A DNA stretch of 64,000 nucleotides from Chloroflexi bacterium 54-19 (lineage in GTDB: Bacteria > Chloroflexota > Chloroflexia > Chloroheliales > Chloroheliaceae), in contig MKTJ01000047.1 in the NCBI GenBank assembly GCA_001898225.1, positions 259,806 through 323,805 on the forward strand, read 5' to 3'. Below the pieces are notes generated by a model that did not search any database, was not told where the DNA came from, and saw nothing but the letters and a program-made list of their open reading frames with translations. Made by a program: the position numbers and the translations under genes. Shown in pieces: positions 1 to 8,601 of this stretch. Positions within the stretch are counted from its first letter, which is position 1; the number at the start of each line of letters is the position of its first letter.

Positions 1-851
1 CGCCGGACCACCTGAACCGTTACCGCGACATGGCCGATTACGCCGACGCCAAGCGCAATATCTATCGCTGGCAGCAACCGGGTGACATTGTCGTCCTTAA
101 CGCCGACGATGCCCTGGTCAGCACCTTCGCCGAGGACGCGCCCGCCAGGGTAGCATGGACCTCGCTCGAACGGCAGGATTTGGCCGGGGCTTATCTCGCC
201 GACGACCGTTTCATCTGGGATTTCGAGGGTCAGACCGAAAGTTACCCGGCCACGCTCCTTAAAACGCCGGGCCGTCACAGCCAGGCCAACGCCCTGACTG
301 CTATCGCGCTGGCAAAAGCGGCAGGGTGTCCCCAGGCCGCGATTGAAGCCGGTCTGAGCAAGTTCCAGGGCGTAGCGGACCGTCTCGAACTGGTCCGCGA
401 ACTGGATGGCGTCCGTTTTTACAATGATACGACCGCCACCTCTCCTGCCGGGACAGTCGTCGCGCTCGAAGCCTTCGAGCGGGATGCCGGGAAAATCGTC
501 CTGCTGGCGGGCGGTGCGGATAAGAACCTGGACTTTGCGCCGCTGGCCCTGGCCGTCGCGACTTCGGCCAGGGCGGGTCAACTCAGACAAATTATTTACC
601 TTGAAGGTACGGCTACTCCGCGTCTACGGGCCGCGATTGAAGCGACCGGGACACCGGTAGCGACCGGGGGCTCTTACACTAACTTTCGTGAGGCGGTGCT
701 GGCGGCCCAGTCGGCAGCCCGACCGGGGGACATCGTTCTTTTATCGCCGGGGGCGGCCAGTTTCGGAATGTTTTTGCACGAATTCGACCGGGGGACCCAG
801 TTTCGCCACCTGGTCAGCGAATTGACGGCTCAAACAACTCGGACCGCCTGA
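1..851 (+). CDS. murD: UDP-N-acetylmuramoylalanine--D-glutamate ligase, C-terminal part
   Basis: Cytoplasmic Mur ligase that adds D-Glu to UDP-MurNAc-L-Ala in peptidoglycan precursor synthesis. The reading frame is open from base 3, so the N-terminus lies outside the window. What is visible is the end of the central ATPase domain (PDHLNRY..., matching the family NHLDRHG region, then ADYADAK) and the whole C-terminal Mur domain, with FYNDTTATSPAG and IVLLAGGADKNLDF, both diagnostic of MurD rather than MurC/E/F. It is the first visible gene of the dcw cluster, about 100 bp before ftsW. Recognition is secure; only its start is unknown. Confidence 0.93.
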   Translation, partial: PDHLNRYRDMADYADAKRNIYRWQQPGDIVVLNADDALVSTFAEDAPARVAWTSLERQDLAGAYLADDRFIWDFEGQTESYPATLLKTPGRHSQANALTAIALAKAAGCPQAAIEAGLSKFQGVADRLELVRELDGVRFYNDTTATSPAGTVVALEAFERDAGKIVLLAGGADKNLDFAPLALAVATSARAGQLRQIIYLEGTATPRLRAAIEATGTPVATGGSYTNFREAVLAAQSAARPGDIVLLSPGAASFGMFLHEFDRGTQFRHLVSELTAQTTRTA

Positions 852-950
852 TTTTCTTTCGTTATGGCAGCGCAGGGCAAGTTGAACGACTGGGGTTGTG
901 TTGATTAGCAGGTTTTGTTAGAAGGATTTAAGGTAGGGTAGGCAACTTTT

Positions 951-2903
951 ATGGCAAATCTGGTTAAACTGAAAAAGCCGGGCTGGCAGAGTTTCGGTTT
1001 TGACGGGTCAAGAATCCAAAATTTAAGGTCTCGCATCGGGCGGCCCGACTACTGGCTTATCGCCATAATCGGGTTACTCCTGGTGCTTGGTACCGTCATG
1101 GTCTACAGTTCCAGCTTTGTCACCGCCGAGTATTACGGCCAGTCACCCTCATATTATTTGTTCCGCCACCTCTTGTGGTTGGGCGTCGGGTTGGTCGGTT
1201 GCGTTGTCGCTTCGCTGGTGGACTACCACAAGCTGCGCCAGTTTGCCACCGGGCTGATGATAGTGGCAATGGGTTTGTTATTCGCGGTGCTGGTCTTACC
1301 GGCCCAGTTCGCCCCGGCCCGTAACGACGCCAAACGCTGGCTGACCCCGACCGGCAGTGAAGATTTCCAGTTTCAGCCGAGCGAGGTTGCCAAAGTAATC
1401 TTGATTCTCTATGCGGCCCACTGGCTTTCCAGCAAGGGCGAGAAAGTCGGTAACTTCTGGGTCGGCGTTATACCGTTCGCTATCACTATCGGGGCGATGA
1501 TTGGCCTCGTGATGGGCGAACCGGACCTGGGGACTTCGCTGGTTATCGGCTGTATCGGTCTGGCGATGTTCTTTATCGCCGGGGCCAATATCATGCATAT
1601 GCTGGTCGGGTTCGCGGCGGCGGGTGGCGCGTTTACCCTCCTGGCGTTTGGGGCTTCTTATCGTCTATCGCGTTTGAAAGCTTATACCGACCCCTTTGCC
1701 GACCCGACCGGACTCGGCTATCACACCACTGGCAACCTGATGGCGCTCGGTTCCGGCGGTCTCTTTGGAGCCGGGTTGGGCAACGGACGCCAGAAATTCC
1801 TCTGGTTGCCCAACGCCTATACCGATAGTATTTTTGCCGTCCTTGGTGAGGAACTTGGTCTGGTCGGGGCCACCCTGGTTTTGGTCCTTTTCCTGGGTTT
1901 GGCCTGGCGCGGAGCTAAAATCGCCCGCCACGCCCCGGACGGATTTGGCCGCCTGATTGCCGCCGGGACGACCGTTTACGTGGTTAGCCAGGCCCTTATC
2001 AATATCGCGGTTATCTCGAACCTGATTCCGTTCACCGGTATCCCGCTTCCGCTCATCAGCTATGGTGGTACTTCCCTGGCCGTGACCATGACCGGCCTGG
2101 GCTTGCTCTTAAACGTCTCGCGCCAGCAGGTCGCCGATCCTGAAGCGGTGATGAACGAGGAAAAACGGGCCGAGGAACGCCGCAAACGTGAATTTGCCCG
2201 CGAACAGCGTATGGCCGACCGGGAACGCGCCGCGGCCCAGCGCAAGTTGCACGAAGCTGAAACTGCCGGAGATAGTCGCCTGAGCGAGAAAGAACGGTTC
2301 GATCTGTTGGGAGCTTTCCGGCGCTGGCAGGATCAGCGTGACCTGCCGAAATCGGAGAAGTTGGAACCCCAGGCCTTTACCATGCAGGCCCCTGAAGTGC
2401 CTCTGGGTAGAATTCAGAAAGTCGAGCGGGTGATAGAGGTCGAGGAAGTTGAGCCGGAGATTAGCGAATTACCCTCCCGCTCCTTACCGGTGGGCCGCCA
2501 GAGCGAGTTGATGCAAAAACGCCGGGCCGAACTGCAAAAGACTATGGCTTCCTGGCGCGAAGAAAAGACCAAGGATGCCCATTGGAAACAGGCCCAGGAG
2601 GCTGCCCGGACCAAGTTGCGCACCTCCGGCGCGACCCCGGCTCGCCCGGCCCCAATAGTCCCACCTCAGGTTGACATTATCGAGGCCGAGGTAATCGAGC
2701 TTGAAGAAACCGCTATCGTGCCGGTCCAGCGAGAGGAGAATCTCCCGGCGGTGGCGACCGAATCTTATCTCAGCTTCAAGACCGGGGTCGGCCCGGTAGC
2801 GAAGGGTGATGGCAATTCGGGCGAGTTCAAAAAACCGCAATTGCAAAAACCCCGGCGCGATTGGGCCAAGATGTACGAGGCGCGGCGCAATCGCCGGGAC
2901 TAG
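951..2903 (+). CDS. ftsW: SEDS peptidoglycan polymerase FtsW with long C-terminal extension
   Basis: Integral membrane glycosyltransferase that polymerises lipid II at the division septum with a class B PBP. Residues about 35-395 form the SEDS core: about ten membrane segments, the PSEVAKV motif, GEPDLGTS, the extracellular AYTDSIFAVLGEELG motif (Asp292 aligns with the catalytic Asp of SEDS enzymes) and TGIPLPLISYGGTS. Residues about 400-650 are an extra hydrophilic tail rich in Arg, Glu and Lys, predicted helical or coiled coil, ending in a basic stretch. Usual FtsW length is about 380-420 residues, so the tail is unusual. Its dcw position argues for FtsW rather than RodA. Confidence 0.93.
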   Translation: MANLVKLKKPGWQSFGFDGSRIQNLRSRIGRPDYWLIAIIGLLLVLGTVMVYSSSFVTAEYYGQSPSYYLFRHLLWLGVGLVGCVVASLVDYHKLRQFATGLMIVAMGLLFAVLVLPAQFAPARNDAKRWLTPTGSEDFQFQPSEVAKVILILYAAHWLSSKGEKVGNFWVGVIPFAITIGAMIGLVMGEPDLGTSLVIGCIGLAMFFIAGANIMHMLVGFAAAGGAFTLLAFGASYRLSRLKAYTDPFADPTGLGYHTTGNLMALGSGGLFGAGLGNGRQKFLWLPNAYTDSIFAVLGEELGLVGATLVLVLFLGLAWRGAKIARHAPDGFGRLIAAGTTVYVVSQALINIAVISNLIPFTGIPLPLISYGGTSLAVTMTGLGLLLNVSRQQVADPEAVMNEEKRAEERRKREFAREQRMADRERAAAQRKLHEAETAGDSRLSEKERFDLLGAFRRWQDQRDLPKSEKLEPQAFTMQAPEVPLGRIQKVERVIEVEEVEPEISELPSRSLPVGRQSELMQKRRAELQKTMASWREEKTKDAHWKQAQEAARTKLRTSGATPARPAPIVPPQVDIIEAEVIELEETAIVPVQREENLPAVATESYLSFKTGVGPVAKGDGNSGEFKKPQLQKPRRDWAKMYEARRNRRD

Positions 2904-2968
2904 CTAGGTGGTTCGGCCAATGGTCAGTGATTTCTTCACACTAAAGGCGGGGGTCAGTTGAGGCGGAC

Positions 2969-3775
2969 ATGGTTTTCTATCTATCATTAATTGGCCTCGC
3001 GCTACTGGCCTGGCTGGTCTTCGTCACGTTGACCGGCGCGGCCCCGGTCGTCAGTTTTAGTATCGTGGGCCTGATTTGTTTCGTGGTCATCCTGATTGCC
3101 ATCCGGCGGGGTTATATCCGAGGACGGCGGCGGGAAATGGTCTTTGCCTGTACCTTAATAGTCTTATACGGGTTGCGTGATTTTATCGTAAATATCGTGG
3201 TCGGGGTCTATAACTGGATTTTTAGCCTGGTAATCGCCCAGCTTAATAACCAGGGTATTACCAAAATAAATATTGCCCAGAGCAGTTGGAAGCTCGACCA
3301 GGCCGGCACCACGATTTTTGAAATCATGATTTTCTTTGCCGGGGCTGTGATAGCCTATGCCGTCACCTCCGGGAGCATGGCCCCGCGACCGTTCCGCGAC
3401 CCCTTTGGGGCCCTGATAGGCGGCCTGTCGGGGGCATTGTTCCTGACTTACAGCTTTATGCTGCTGGCCCCGTTCCTGGGACAGTTTTATCAGACGAATT
3501 TGTTGGATGGGGCTTCGCTCAAACTACCAGCCATCAACCTGCCCGACTTGCGTATCAACAAGCAGGATGGCAGTTCGCCTTTTCCCGGTTGGGAACGCTG
3601 GTTGCCGGTCGGGCTGCTGGTAGTCGTCACGATTTACGTGATATTTTTCTACCTGATTCGCCCACCGACCACGACCGACGACAAGAACCGGACCCGTTTG
3701 GACCTTTTAAAAGTGGTGGGAATCGCCGTAGCCCTGGCCGTTGTCTGGCGCTTCGCGGTCATCCCGTCGCTCTAG
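2969..3775 (+). CDS. Unknown polytopic membrane protein in the murG slot
   Basis: I do not recognise this 268-residue protein. It has about six hydrophobic segments: two in the first 50 residues, then around 60-95, 115-135, 145-165, 210-230 and 245-265. There is a basic RRGYIRGRRRE loop near residue 46 and a polar extracytoplasmic or linker stretch around 170-205. The GYIRG-type loop after paired helices is vaguely like CvpA-family proteins, but I cannot claim homology. It lies 65 bp after ftsW and 13 bp before murC in the same direction, exactly where murG normally sits, so a role in envelope or division biology is inferred from context only. It lacks the Rossmann glycine motifs expected of MurG. 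Confidence 0.8.
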   Translation: MVFYLSLIGLALLAWLVFVTLTGAAPVVSFSIVGLICFVVILIAIRRGYIRGRRREMVFACTLIVLYGLRDFIVNIVVGVYNWIFSLVIAQLNNQGITKINIAQSSWKLDQAGTTIFEIMIFFAGAVIAYAVTSGSMAPRPFRDPFGALIGGLSGALFLTYSFMLLAPFLGQFYQTNLLDGASLKLPAINLPDLRINKQDGSSPFPGWERWLPVGLLVVVTIYVIFFYLIRPPTTTDDKNRTRLDLLKVVGIAVALAVVWRFAVIPSL

Positions 3776-3788
3776 CTCTGGGTAACCG

Positions 3789-5201
3789 ATGACAGACACA
3801 CATACACTTGAAGATTTGGACCTGACCCGCATTCACCTGCTGGGCATTGGCGGGGCCGGGCAAAACGCCCTGGCTGACCTCCTGGTGGACATGGGCTATT
3901 CCCTTTCCGGCTCGGACCTGAAGCTTTCGGCGACAACCGAGGCCCTGGCCCGGCGCGGCGTGACCGTCTACGAGGGGCAGCGGGCCGAGAACCTTAACAA
4001 CGTTACGGTAGTGGTTACGACCGCCGCCGCCAACGAAAATAACCCGGAGATACAGGAAGCCCGGCGTAAAGGTCTGCCGGTATTGCAAAACGCCGAGATG
4101 GTCGGCCTCCTGCTCAACCAGAAACGGCTCCTGTCTGTAGCGGGTACACACGGCAAGACTACCACGACCGGACTGGTGGCTTTCCTGCTGGAAAAGGCCG
4201 GGCTTGACCCGACTTTCTATATCGGGGGAGTTTCGACCGACCTGGGGGTAGCCGGTAAAGCCGGTAAAGGTGAGTATGCCGCCCTCGAATCGGACGAATA
4301 CGCCCGGCGCTTTTTGAACTACCGGCCCGAAGCGGCGGTTATAACGAACGTTGAGCCGGACCATCTCGACTATTACGGCACCTGGGAAGCCTTGCAGGCT
4401 GCTTTCGCGACTTTCGCGGGCAATATCAGGCCGGGTGGCCAGTTATATATTTGCGCCGACGATGCCGGGGCCGTCGCCCTGAAAGAGACCGCCCAAACCG
4501 GGGCCGAAATTTTTACTTACGGCCTTGGCCCGGCGGACTGGCAGGCTACAGAAGTACAGCCGAACGCTAAAGGTGGGCACGACTTCAGCTTAAAATTCCG
4601 GGGTGACGTTCTCGGTACGGTCGAACTGGGCCTGGCCGGGGTCCATAACGTCCGTAACGCCACCGGGGCCCTGGCGATGGTCCTTACCGCCGCGCCGCAG
4701 GTCACGCCCGAAATCTTTATTAAACTGGCGGGGCAATACCGGGGCACCGCCCGCCGCTTCGAGCTTAAAGGCGAGGCCGAGGGTGTCACCGTTATAGATG
4801 ATTACGCCCATCACCCGACCGAAATCAGGGCGACCCTGGCGGCGGCCCGCGCCCGGTTTGGCCCACGCCGCCTGGTGGCACTTTTCCAGCCGCATACCTA
4901 CACCCGGACTAAGGCCCTTGTGGACGAGTTCGCCGGGGCTTTCGACGAAGCCGACCTCGTCGCTTTGATGGAAATCTTCCCGGCCCGTGAGACCGACACG
5001 CTGGGGGTCAGTACCGGCGACATTCTCGACCGGATGGGGCACGGCGGCAAACTGGCCGAACCGCTCACCCACGCCAACGCGGCCTCGACCCTGAACGCGC
5101 TCATGCGCGAAGGTGACGTGCTCCTGACGCTCGGCGCGGGCGATGTCTGGAAGGTCGGCGAACAGGTTCTAAAGGCGCGGGCCGGGAAACAGGGACTCTA
5201 A
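3789..5201 (+). CDS. murC: UDP-N-acetylmuramate--L-alanine ligase
   Basis: Cytoplasmic ATP-dependent ligase that adds L-Ala to UDP-MurNAc. At 470 residues it is the usual length. The N-terminal Rossmann-like domain starts with IHLLGIGGAGQNALADLL. The ATP P-loop is AGTHGKTTTT at about residue 117. The central domain has ALESDEYARRFLNY and NVEPDHLDYYG, and the C-terminal domain has VIDDYAHHPTEI and LFQPHTYTRT, all MurC signatures. The start at 3789 follows a weak GGTAACC leader 13 bp after the preceding gene. Its stop is two bases before murB, so the two are probably translationally coupled. Confidence 0.96.
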   Translation: MTDTHTLEDLDLTRIHLLGIGGAGQNALADLLVDMGYSLSGSDLKLSATTEALARRGVTVYEGQRAENLNNVTVVVTTAAANENNPEIQEARRKGLPVLQNAEMVGLLLNQKRLLSVAGTHGKTTTTGLVAFLLEKAGLDPTFYIGGVSTDLGVAGKAGKGEYAALESDEYARRFLNYRPEAAVITNVEPDHLDYYGTWEALQAAFATFAGNIRPGGQLYICADDAGAVALKETAQTGAEIFTYGLGPADWQATEVQPNAKGGHDFSLKFRGDVLGTVELGLAGVHNVRNATGALAMVLTAAPQVTPEIFIKLAGQYRGTARRFELKGEAEGVTVIDDYAHHPTEIRATLAAARARFGPRRLVALFQPHTYTRTKALVDEFAGAFDEADLVALMEIFPARETDTLGVSTGDILDRMGHGGKLAEPLTHANAASTLNALMREGDVLLTLGAGDVWKVGEQVLKARAGKQGL

Positions 5202-5203
5202 AA

Positions 5204-6229
5204 ATGGCAGAATCAAATTTGCAAAGTAAAAACGGGCACACTCCGCAGGCTCAGGTGGCAAAGTATCAGAAGAACGAGGCCGATTTAGCGGCCTTGAAGG
5301 CGGTCCTGGGCGAGAACCTCAAAGAGGACGAGCCGATAGCCCGCCACACTTCCTGGCGCATTGGCGGACCCGCCGATTACTTTCTCCGGGCCACCGACGA
5401 AGCCGAACTGGTAGTATTACTCAAGACCTGCCGCAGCCGCAACATTCCGTTCCTGATTATCGGCAACGGCTCAAATATGCTGGTGGCCGATAAAGGCTGG
5501 CGGGGTATGGTCGTTGAGAACCGCCTGGATGCCTTTACCGTGAACGACCTCGGTGATGGCCGCTGTCTTTTGAAAGCCGGGTCGGGCGCGCTCCTGGGAG
5601 CCCTCTCGCGGCGGATTGCCAAGCTCGGCTGGTCCGGGTTCGAATTTGCCGCGACCATCCCAGGCAGCGTCGGCGGTGGCATCGTCAGCAACGCCGGGGC
5701 CCACGGGGGCGATTTCTCAAAAGTCCTGCGGCGAGTCGCGGTCGCTAACGCTAACGGCGAGCTCGATATTCTTCCGGCGGAAAAGCTGGAACTGAGCTAC
5801 CGCGATAGCCGCTGGCGCGAACAGGTCGGCAATAACAAGGTACCGCTGGGCAACCTCGGCAACGAGTTAATCCTGTGGGCCGAGTTTGAGTTGCAGCAGG
5901 GCGACCCTGCCGCTATCAAACAGCACATTGACGAAATGACCGACTGGCGGCGCAAAAACCAGCCTCAGGAGCCGAGCGGTGGGAGCGTTTTTAAGAACCC
6001 GCCCGCGCCTTTTGGGTCTGCCGGGTCACTCATAGAGAAAGCCGGGCTAAAGGGTCATGTAATCGGCGGAGCGCAGATTTCGCCGCGCCACGCCAATTTC
6101 ATCATCAACCTGGGAGAAGCAAAAGCCCAGGACGTGATTGACTTGATAAACCTGGCCCGTAAAACGGTCAAAGAGCAGTTCGGTGCCGACATCGAGCCGG
6201 AAGTCGAAATGCTTGGCGAATTCGATTAG
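5204..6229 (+). CDS. murB: UDP-N-acetylenolpyruvoylglucosamine reductase
   Basis: FAD- and NADPH-dependent enzyme that makes UDP-MurNAc. After about 45 poorly conserved N-terminal residues, the FAD-binding domain shows TSWRIGGPADYF, GNGSNMLV and ATIPGSVGGGIVSNAGAHG. The substrate domain has LSYRDSRWR and PSGGSVFKNP, whose Ser is the expected proton donor, then AGLKGHVIGGAQISPRHANF and a C-terminal EPEVEMLG with the conserved Glu. The ATG sits two bases after the murC stop and has little Shine-Dalgarno of its own, which fits coupling. The end of the gene is followed by a 166-bp gap with a promoter for ddl. Confidence 0.95.
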   Translation: MAESNLQSKNGHTPQAQVAKYQKNEADLAALKAVLGENLKEDEPIARHTSWRIGGPADYFLRATDEAELVVLLKTCRSRNIPFLIIGNGSNMLVADKGWRGMVVENRLDAFTVNDLGDGRCLLKAGSGALLGALSRRIAKLGWSGFEFAATIPGSVGGGIVSNAGAHGGDFSKVLRRVAVANANGELDILPAEKLELSYRDSRWREQVGNNKVPLGNLGNELILWAEFELQQGDPAAIKQHIDEMTDWRRKNQPQEPSGGSVFKNPPAPFGSAGSLIEKAGLKGHVIGGAQISPRHANFIINLGEAKAQDVIDLINLARKTVKEQFGADIEPEVEMLGEFD

Positions 6230-6270
6230 AAATTATTAAAAAATTGCTATAGTTTGAGCGTAAATCCTAT

Positions 6271-6299
6271 TTGGGTTAATCCAAATTAAGTGGTAAAAT
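6271..6299 (+). promoter_or_regulatory. Promoter for ddl-ftsQ-ftsA with dyad over the -35 box
   Basis: A -35 box TTGGGT (6271-6276) and a -10 box TAAAAT (6294-6299) are separated by exactly 17 bp in an AT-rich gap after murB. The -35 overlaps a short dyad, ATTTGG at 6269-6274 and CCAAAT at 6281-6286, which could be a repressor site. Predicted transcription start is near 6306, about 90 bp before the preferred ddl start. Confidence 0.5.
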
Positions 6300-6395
6300 T
6301 ACTCGTTATACGGGGCATCTTATCACGCAAAAGATAGCCAAAAAGCAGTTTTTAGGTTGAGTTTTCCACATTTTCGGGATAATAAAGGGCCTAAC

Positions 6396-7586
6396 GTGAC
6401 GGATAATAGATCCTCGGATAAAAAGATAAGGGTTGGCGTGGTTTTTGGCGGGCGTTCGGCAGAACATGAGGTCTCGCTGGTTTCGGCGAAAGCCGTTTTA
6501 AACGCGATAGACCCTGAGAAGTACGATGTGGCTTTGATTGGCGTTACTCGCGAAGGTCGCTGGATTTCGTTGGGCGACGCCCAACTGGCCGCCGGGAATA
6601 AACCCGACCCCCTGGCCCTGATGGAGCCCTTCAGCAACCCGAAAGCCGGGGATAACGCGGCCCAGACCGCCTTGCTGCCCGACCCGTCCGCCTCGAAACG
6701 CGGCCTGGCCGAAATCAATAACCTGAGCGGGGCTGCCAGTCTCCAATTCGGTGCGCCCGTGGACGTGATTTTCCCGGTGCTACACGGCCCCTACGGCGAA
6801 GACGGCACCATGCAGGGTCTGCTCGAACTGGCGAACGTCCCTTATGTCGGGTGCGGTGTGCTGGCATCGGCAGTCGGGATGGATAAGGTCGCCGCCCGCG
6901 AGATTTTTAAGCAAAACGGCCTGCCGGTCCTCGCATATGTTTCTTTTAAGCGTAAGGACTGGGAGAAAGACCCCGAAACCAAAGAGGTTTTGCTCGACCG
7001 GATTGAAGCCGAGGTGGGCTTACCGAACTTTGTCAAGCCGGTCAACATGGGCAGCAGCGTCGGGATTTCGAAGGCCCGCAACCGGGCGGAACTGGCTGCC
7101 GCTATTGATACCGCTTGCCGTTACGACCGAAAGATTATGGTCGAGAAAGCCCTCAACCCGCGCGAACTGGAAGTGGCGGTCCTGGGTAACGATGACCCGG
7201 TTGCCTCGGTGGTCGGCGAGATTCTTATCAGCCGCAAATCGGACTTTTATAGCTATACGGCCAAGTACCAGGACGAGGAAGTCAGCTTCACCATCCCGGC
7301 GGATATTCCCGCCGAACTGAGCGACCGTCTGCGGGCAATGGCTGTCCAGGCTTTTGAAGCGCTTGACTGTGCCGGGATGACTCGCGTGGACTTTTTCCAG
7401 GACCGCGATACGGGCGAGGTCTTCCTGAACGAGGTCAACACCATTCCGGGTTTTACGCCGGTCAGCATGTACCCGATGATGTGGGAAAAGACCGGGATGA
7501 GTTACCGGGAACTGGTCGACCGGTTGATTGAACTGGCGCTGGAGCGACATACCGACCGGAATCGTAACGAACTAAGGGTGCAGTAA
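6396..7586 (+). CDS. ddl: D-alanine--D-alanine ligase
   Basis: ATP-grasp ligase that makes D-Ala-D-Ala for the peptidoglycan stem. Visible signatures are VVFGGRSAEHEVSL at the N-terminus, FPVLHGPYGEDGT, NFVKPVNMGSSVG, and the C-terminal TRVDFFQD...EVFLNEVNTIPGFT that binds Mg-ATP. I prefer the GTG at 6396 because AAAGGG lies a suitable distance upstream. An in-frame TTG at 6357 would add 13 residues and has only AGG directly before it. The gene ends one base before the ftsQ start, so ddl-ftsQ translation is probably coupled. The span between the two lobes, residues about 60-110, is somewhat longer than in E. coli DdlB. Confidence 0.95.
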   Translation: MTDNRSSDKKIRVGVVFGGRSAEHEVSLVSAKAVLNAIDPEKYDVALIGVTREGRWISLGDAQLAAGNKPDPLALMEPFSNPKAGDNAAQTALLPDPSASKRGLAEINNLSGAASLQFGAPVDVIFPVLHGPYGEDGTMQGLLELANVPYVGCGVLASAVGMDKVAAREIFKQNGLPVLAYVSFKRKDWEKDPETKEVLLDRIEAEVGLPNFVKPVNMGSSVGISKARNRAELAAAIDTACRYDRKIMVEKALNPRELEVAVLGNDDPVASVVGEILISRKSDFYSYTAKYQDEEVSFTIPADIPAELSDRLRAMAVQAFEALDCAGMTRVDFFQDRDTGEVFLNEVNTIPGFTPVSMYPMMWEKTGMSYRELVDRLIELALERHTDRNRNELRVQ

Positions 7587-7587
7587 A

Positions 7588-8586
7588 ATGGCGGGTACAA
7601 CACCAACACAGCGCAATCGACGCCGGGTTTCCCCGGTAGATGTTCCGTTTAAGCCGCATCAGAATTATCCGCGGCTGAACGCCAACGCGGGTAAAGATGA
7701 ACTGGTGACCCCGGCCCCGAAGTCGCGCCGTCAGCCCCGCAAGCCGGTCCTTTCTAAAAAGGATAACCCTCTCCGGCCGACAATTAAGCTCGACAGCAGC
7801 GCCTTTGACGCTTCACCGACTTTGACGTCCCGGCCTCGCATGACGACCCGGCGGCGGAACCAGGAATCGGCCATACGCTTTAACCCGGCCCGCCTGGTCA
7901 GCTTTGCTGCTATCATCTTGCTGGTTGGTCTCGGCTACTGGCTCTTAAACGCGCCGAATTTTAATGTTCAGAAGGTCGAACTGACCGGTAACCGCTTGCT
8001 GACCGCCGATGCGGTAGTCCAGGCGACCGGGGTGGATAAAACCAACGTTTTCAGTTTGAACGAAGACCAGGTGGCTGCTAAAATTAAGACCTTACCCTAC
8101 ATCCTACAGGCTAAGGTAACCAAGACGCTGCCGGATAAAATCACGGTAGCGGTTACGGAGCGCCAGAGCGTCCTTAACTGGAAGGTCGGCGGCTACTGTT
8201 ACCTGGTAGACCCCGACGGAGTAGTGCTGGATAGTTACATTGACCAGGATTTGCCGGAGTCGGCCAAAGCCTACCCGGTAATCGAGAGCCTGGACGACCG
8301 CAAAATGCAAATGGGGGACCGCGTGGACTCCATTGCGGTCCGCAGCGCCCAGGCCATTCAGTCCCAACTGGCCGCCGCCGACATCAAGGTGGCAGCCCTC
8401 CAGTATTCGCCCACTTCCGGCTTGCTGATAATTAGCGACCCGGCTTCTGGAAACTGGAAGGCCTTGCTGGGAACTGATGCCCAGCTTGACCAAAAAGTGG
8501 CAATCTTAAAGGGTCTCCTGGCTGACAAAGGTATCAAGTGGAGCTACGCAGACTTACGTTTTATCAATAAGCCTGCCATTCAGTAG
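7588..8586 (+). CDS. ftsQ: Cell division protein FtsQ (POTRA)
   Basis: Bitopic divisome protein of the FtsQ/DivIB type. Residues 1-95 are a long basic, proline-rich cytoplasmic tail. One membrane helix follows at about 99-118 (LVSFAAIILLVGLGYWLL). The POTRA domain begins at FNVQKVELTGNRLL and runs through LPYILQAKVTKTLPDKITVAV, the usual FtsQ core. The beta domain with YCYLVDPDGVVLD follows. Length (332) is typical for Gram-positive-like DivIB. It lies between ddl and ftsA with gaps of 1 and 15 bp, as in most dcw clusters. Confidence 0.9.
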   Translation: MAGTTPTQRNRRRVSPVDVPFKPHQNYPRLNANAGKDELVTPAPKSRRQPRKPVLSKKDNPLRPTIKLDSSAFDASPTLTSRPRMTTRRRNQESAIRFNPARLVSFAAIILLVGLGYWLLNAPNFNVQKVELTGNRLLTADAVVQATGVDKTNVFSLNEDQVAAKIKTLPYILQAKVTKTLPDKITVAVTERQSVLNWKVGGYCYLVDPDGVVLDSYIDQDLPESAKAYPVIESLDDRKMQMGDRVDSIAVRSAQAIQSQLAAADIKVAALQYSPTSGLLIISDPASGNWKALLGTDAQLDQKVAILKGLLADKGIKWSYADLRFINKPAIQ

Positions 8587-8601
8587 GGAAGACAATAAAC
8601 T

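Noticed and set aside
4590..5072. Long antisense ORFs within murC, ftsA, ftsZ, LuxR and others
   Set aside because: They are opposite-strand shadows of GC-biased genes; codon content follows the sense gene.
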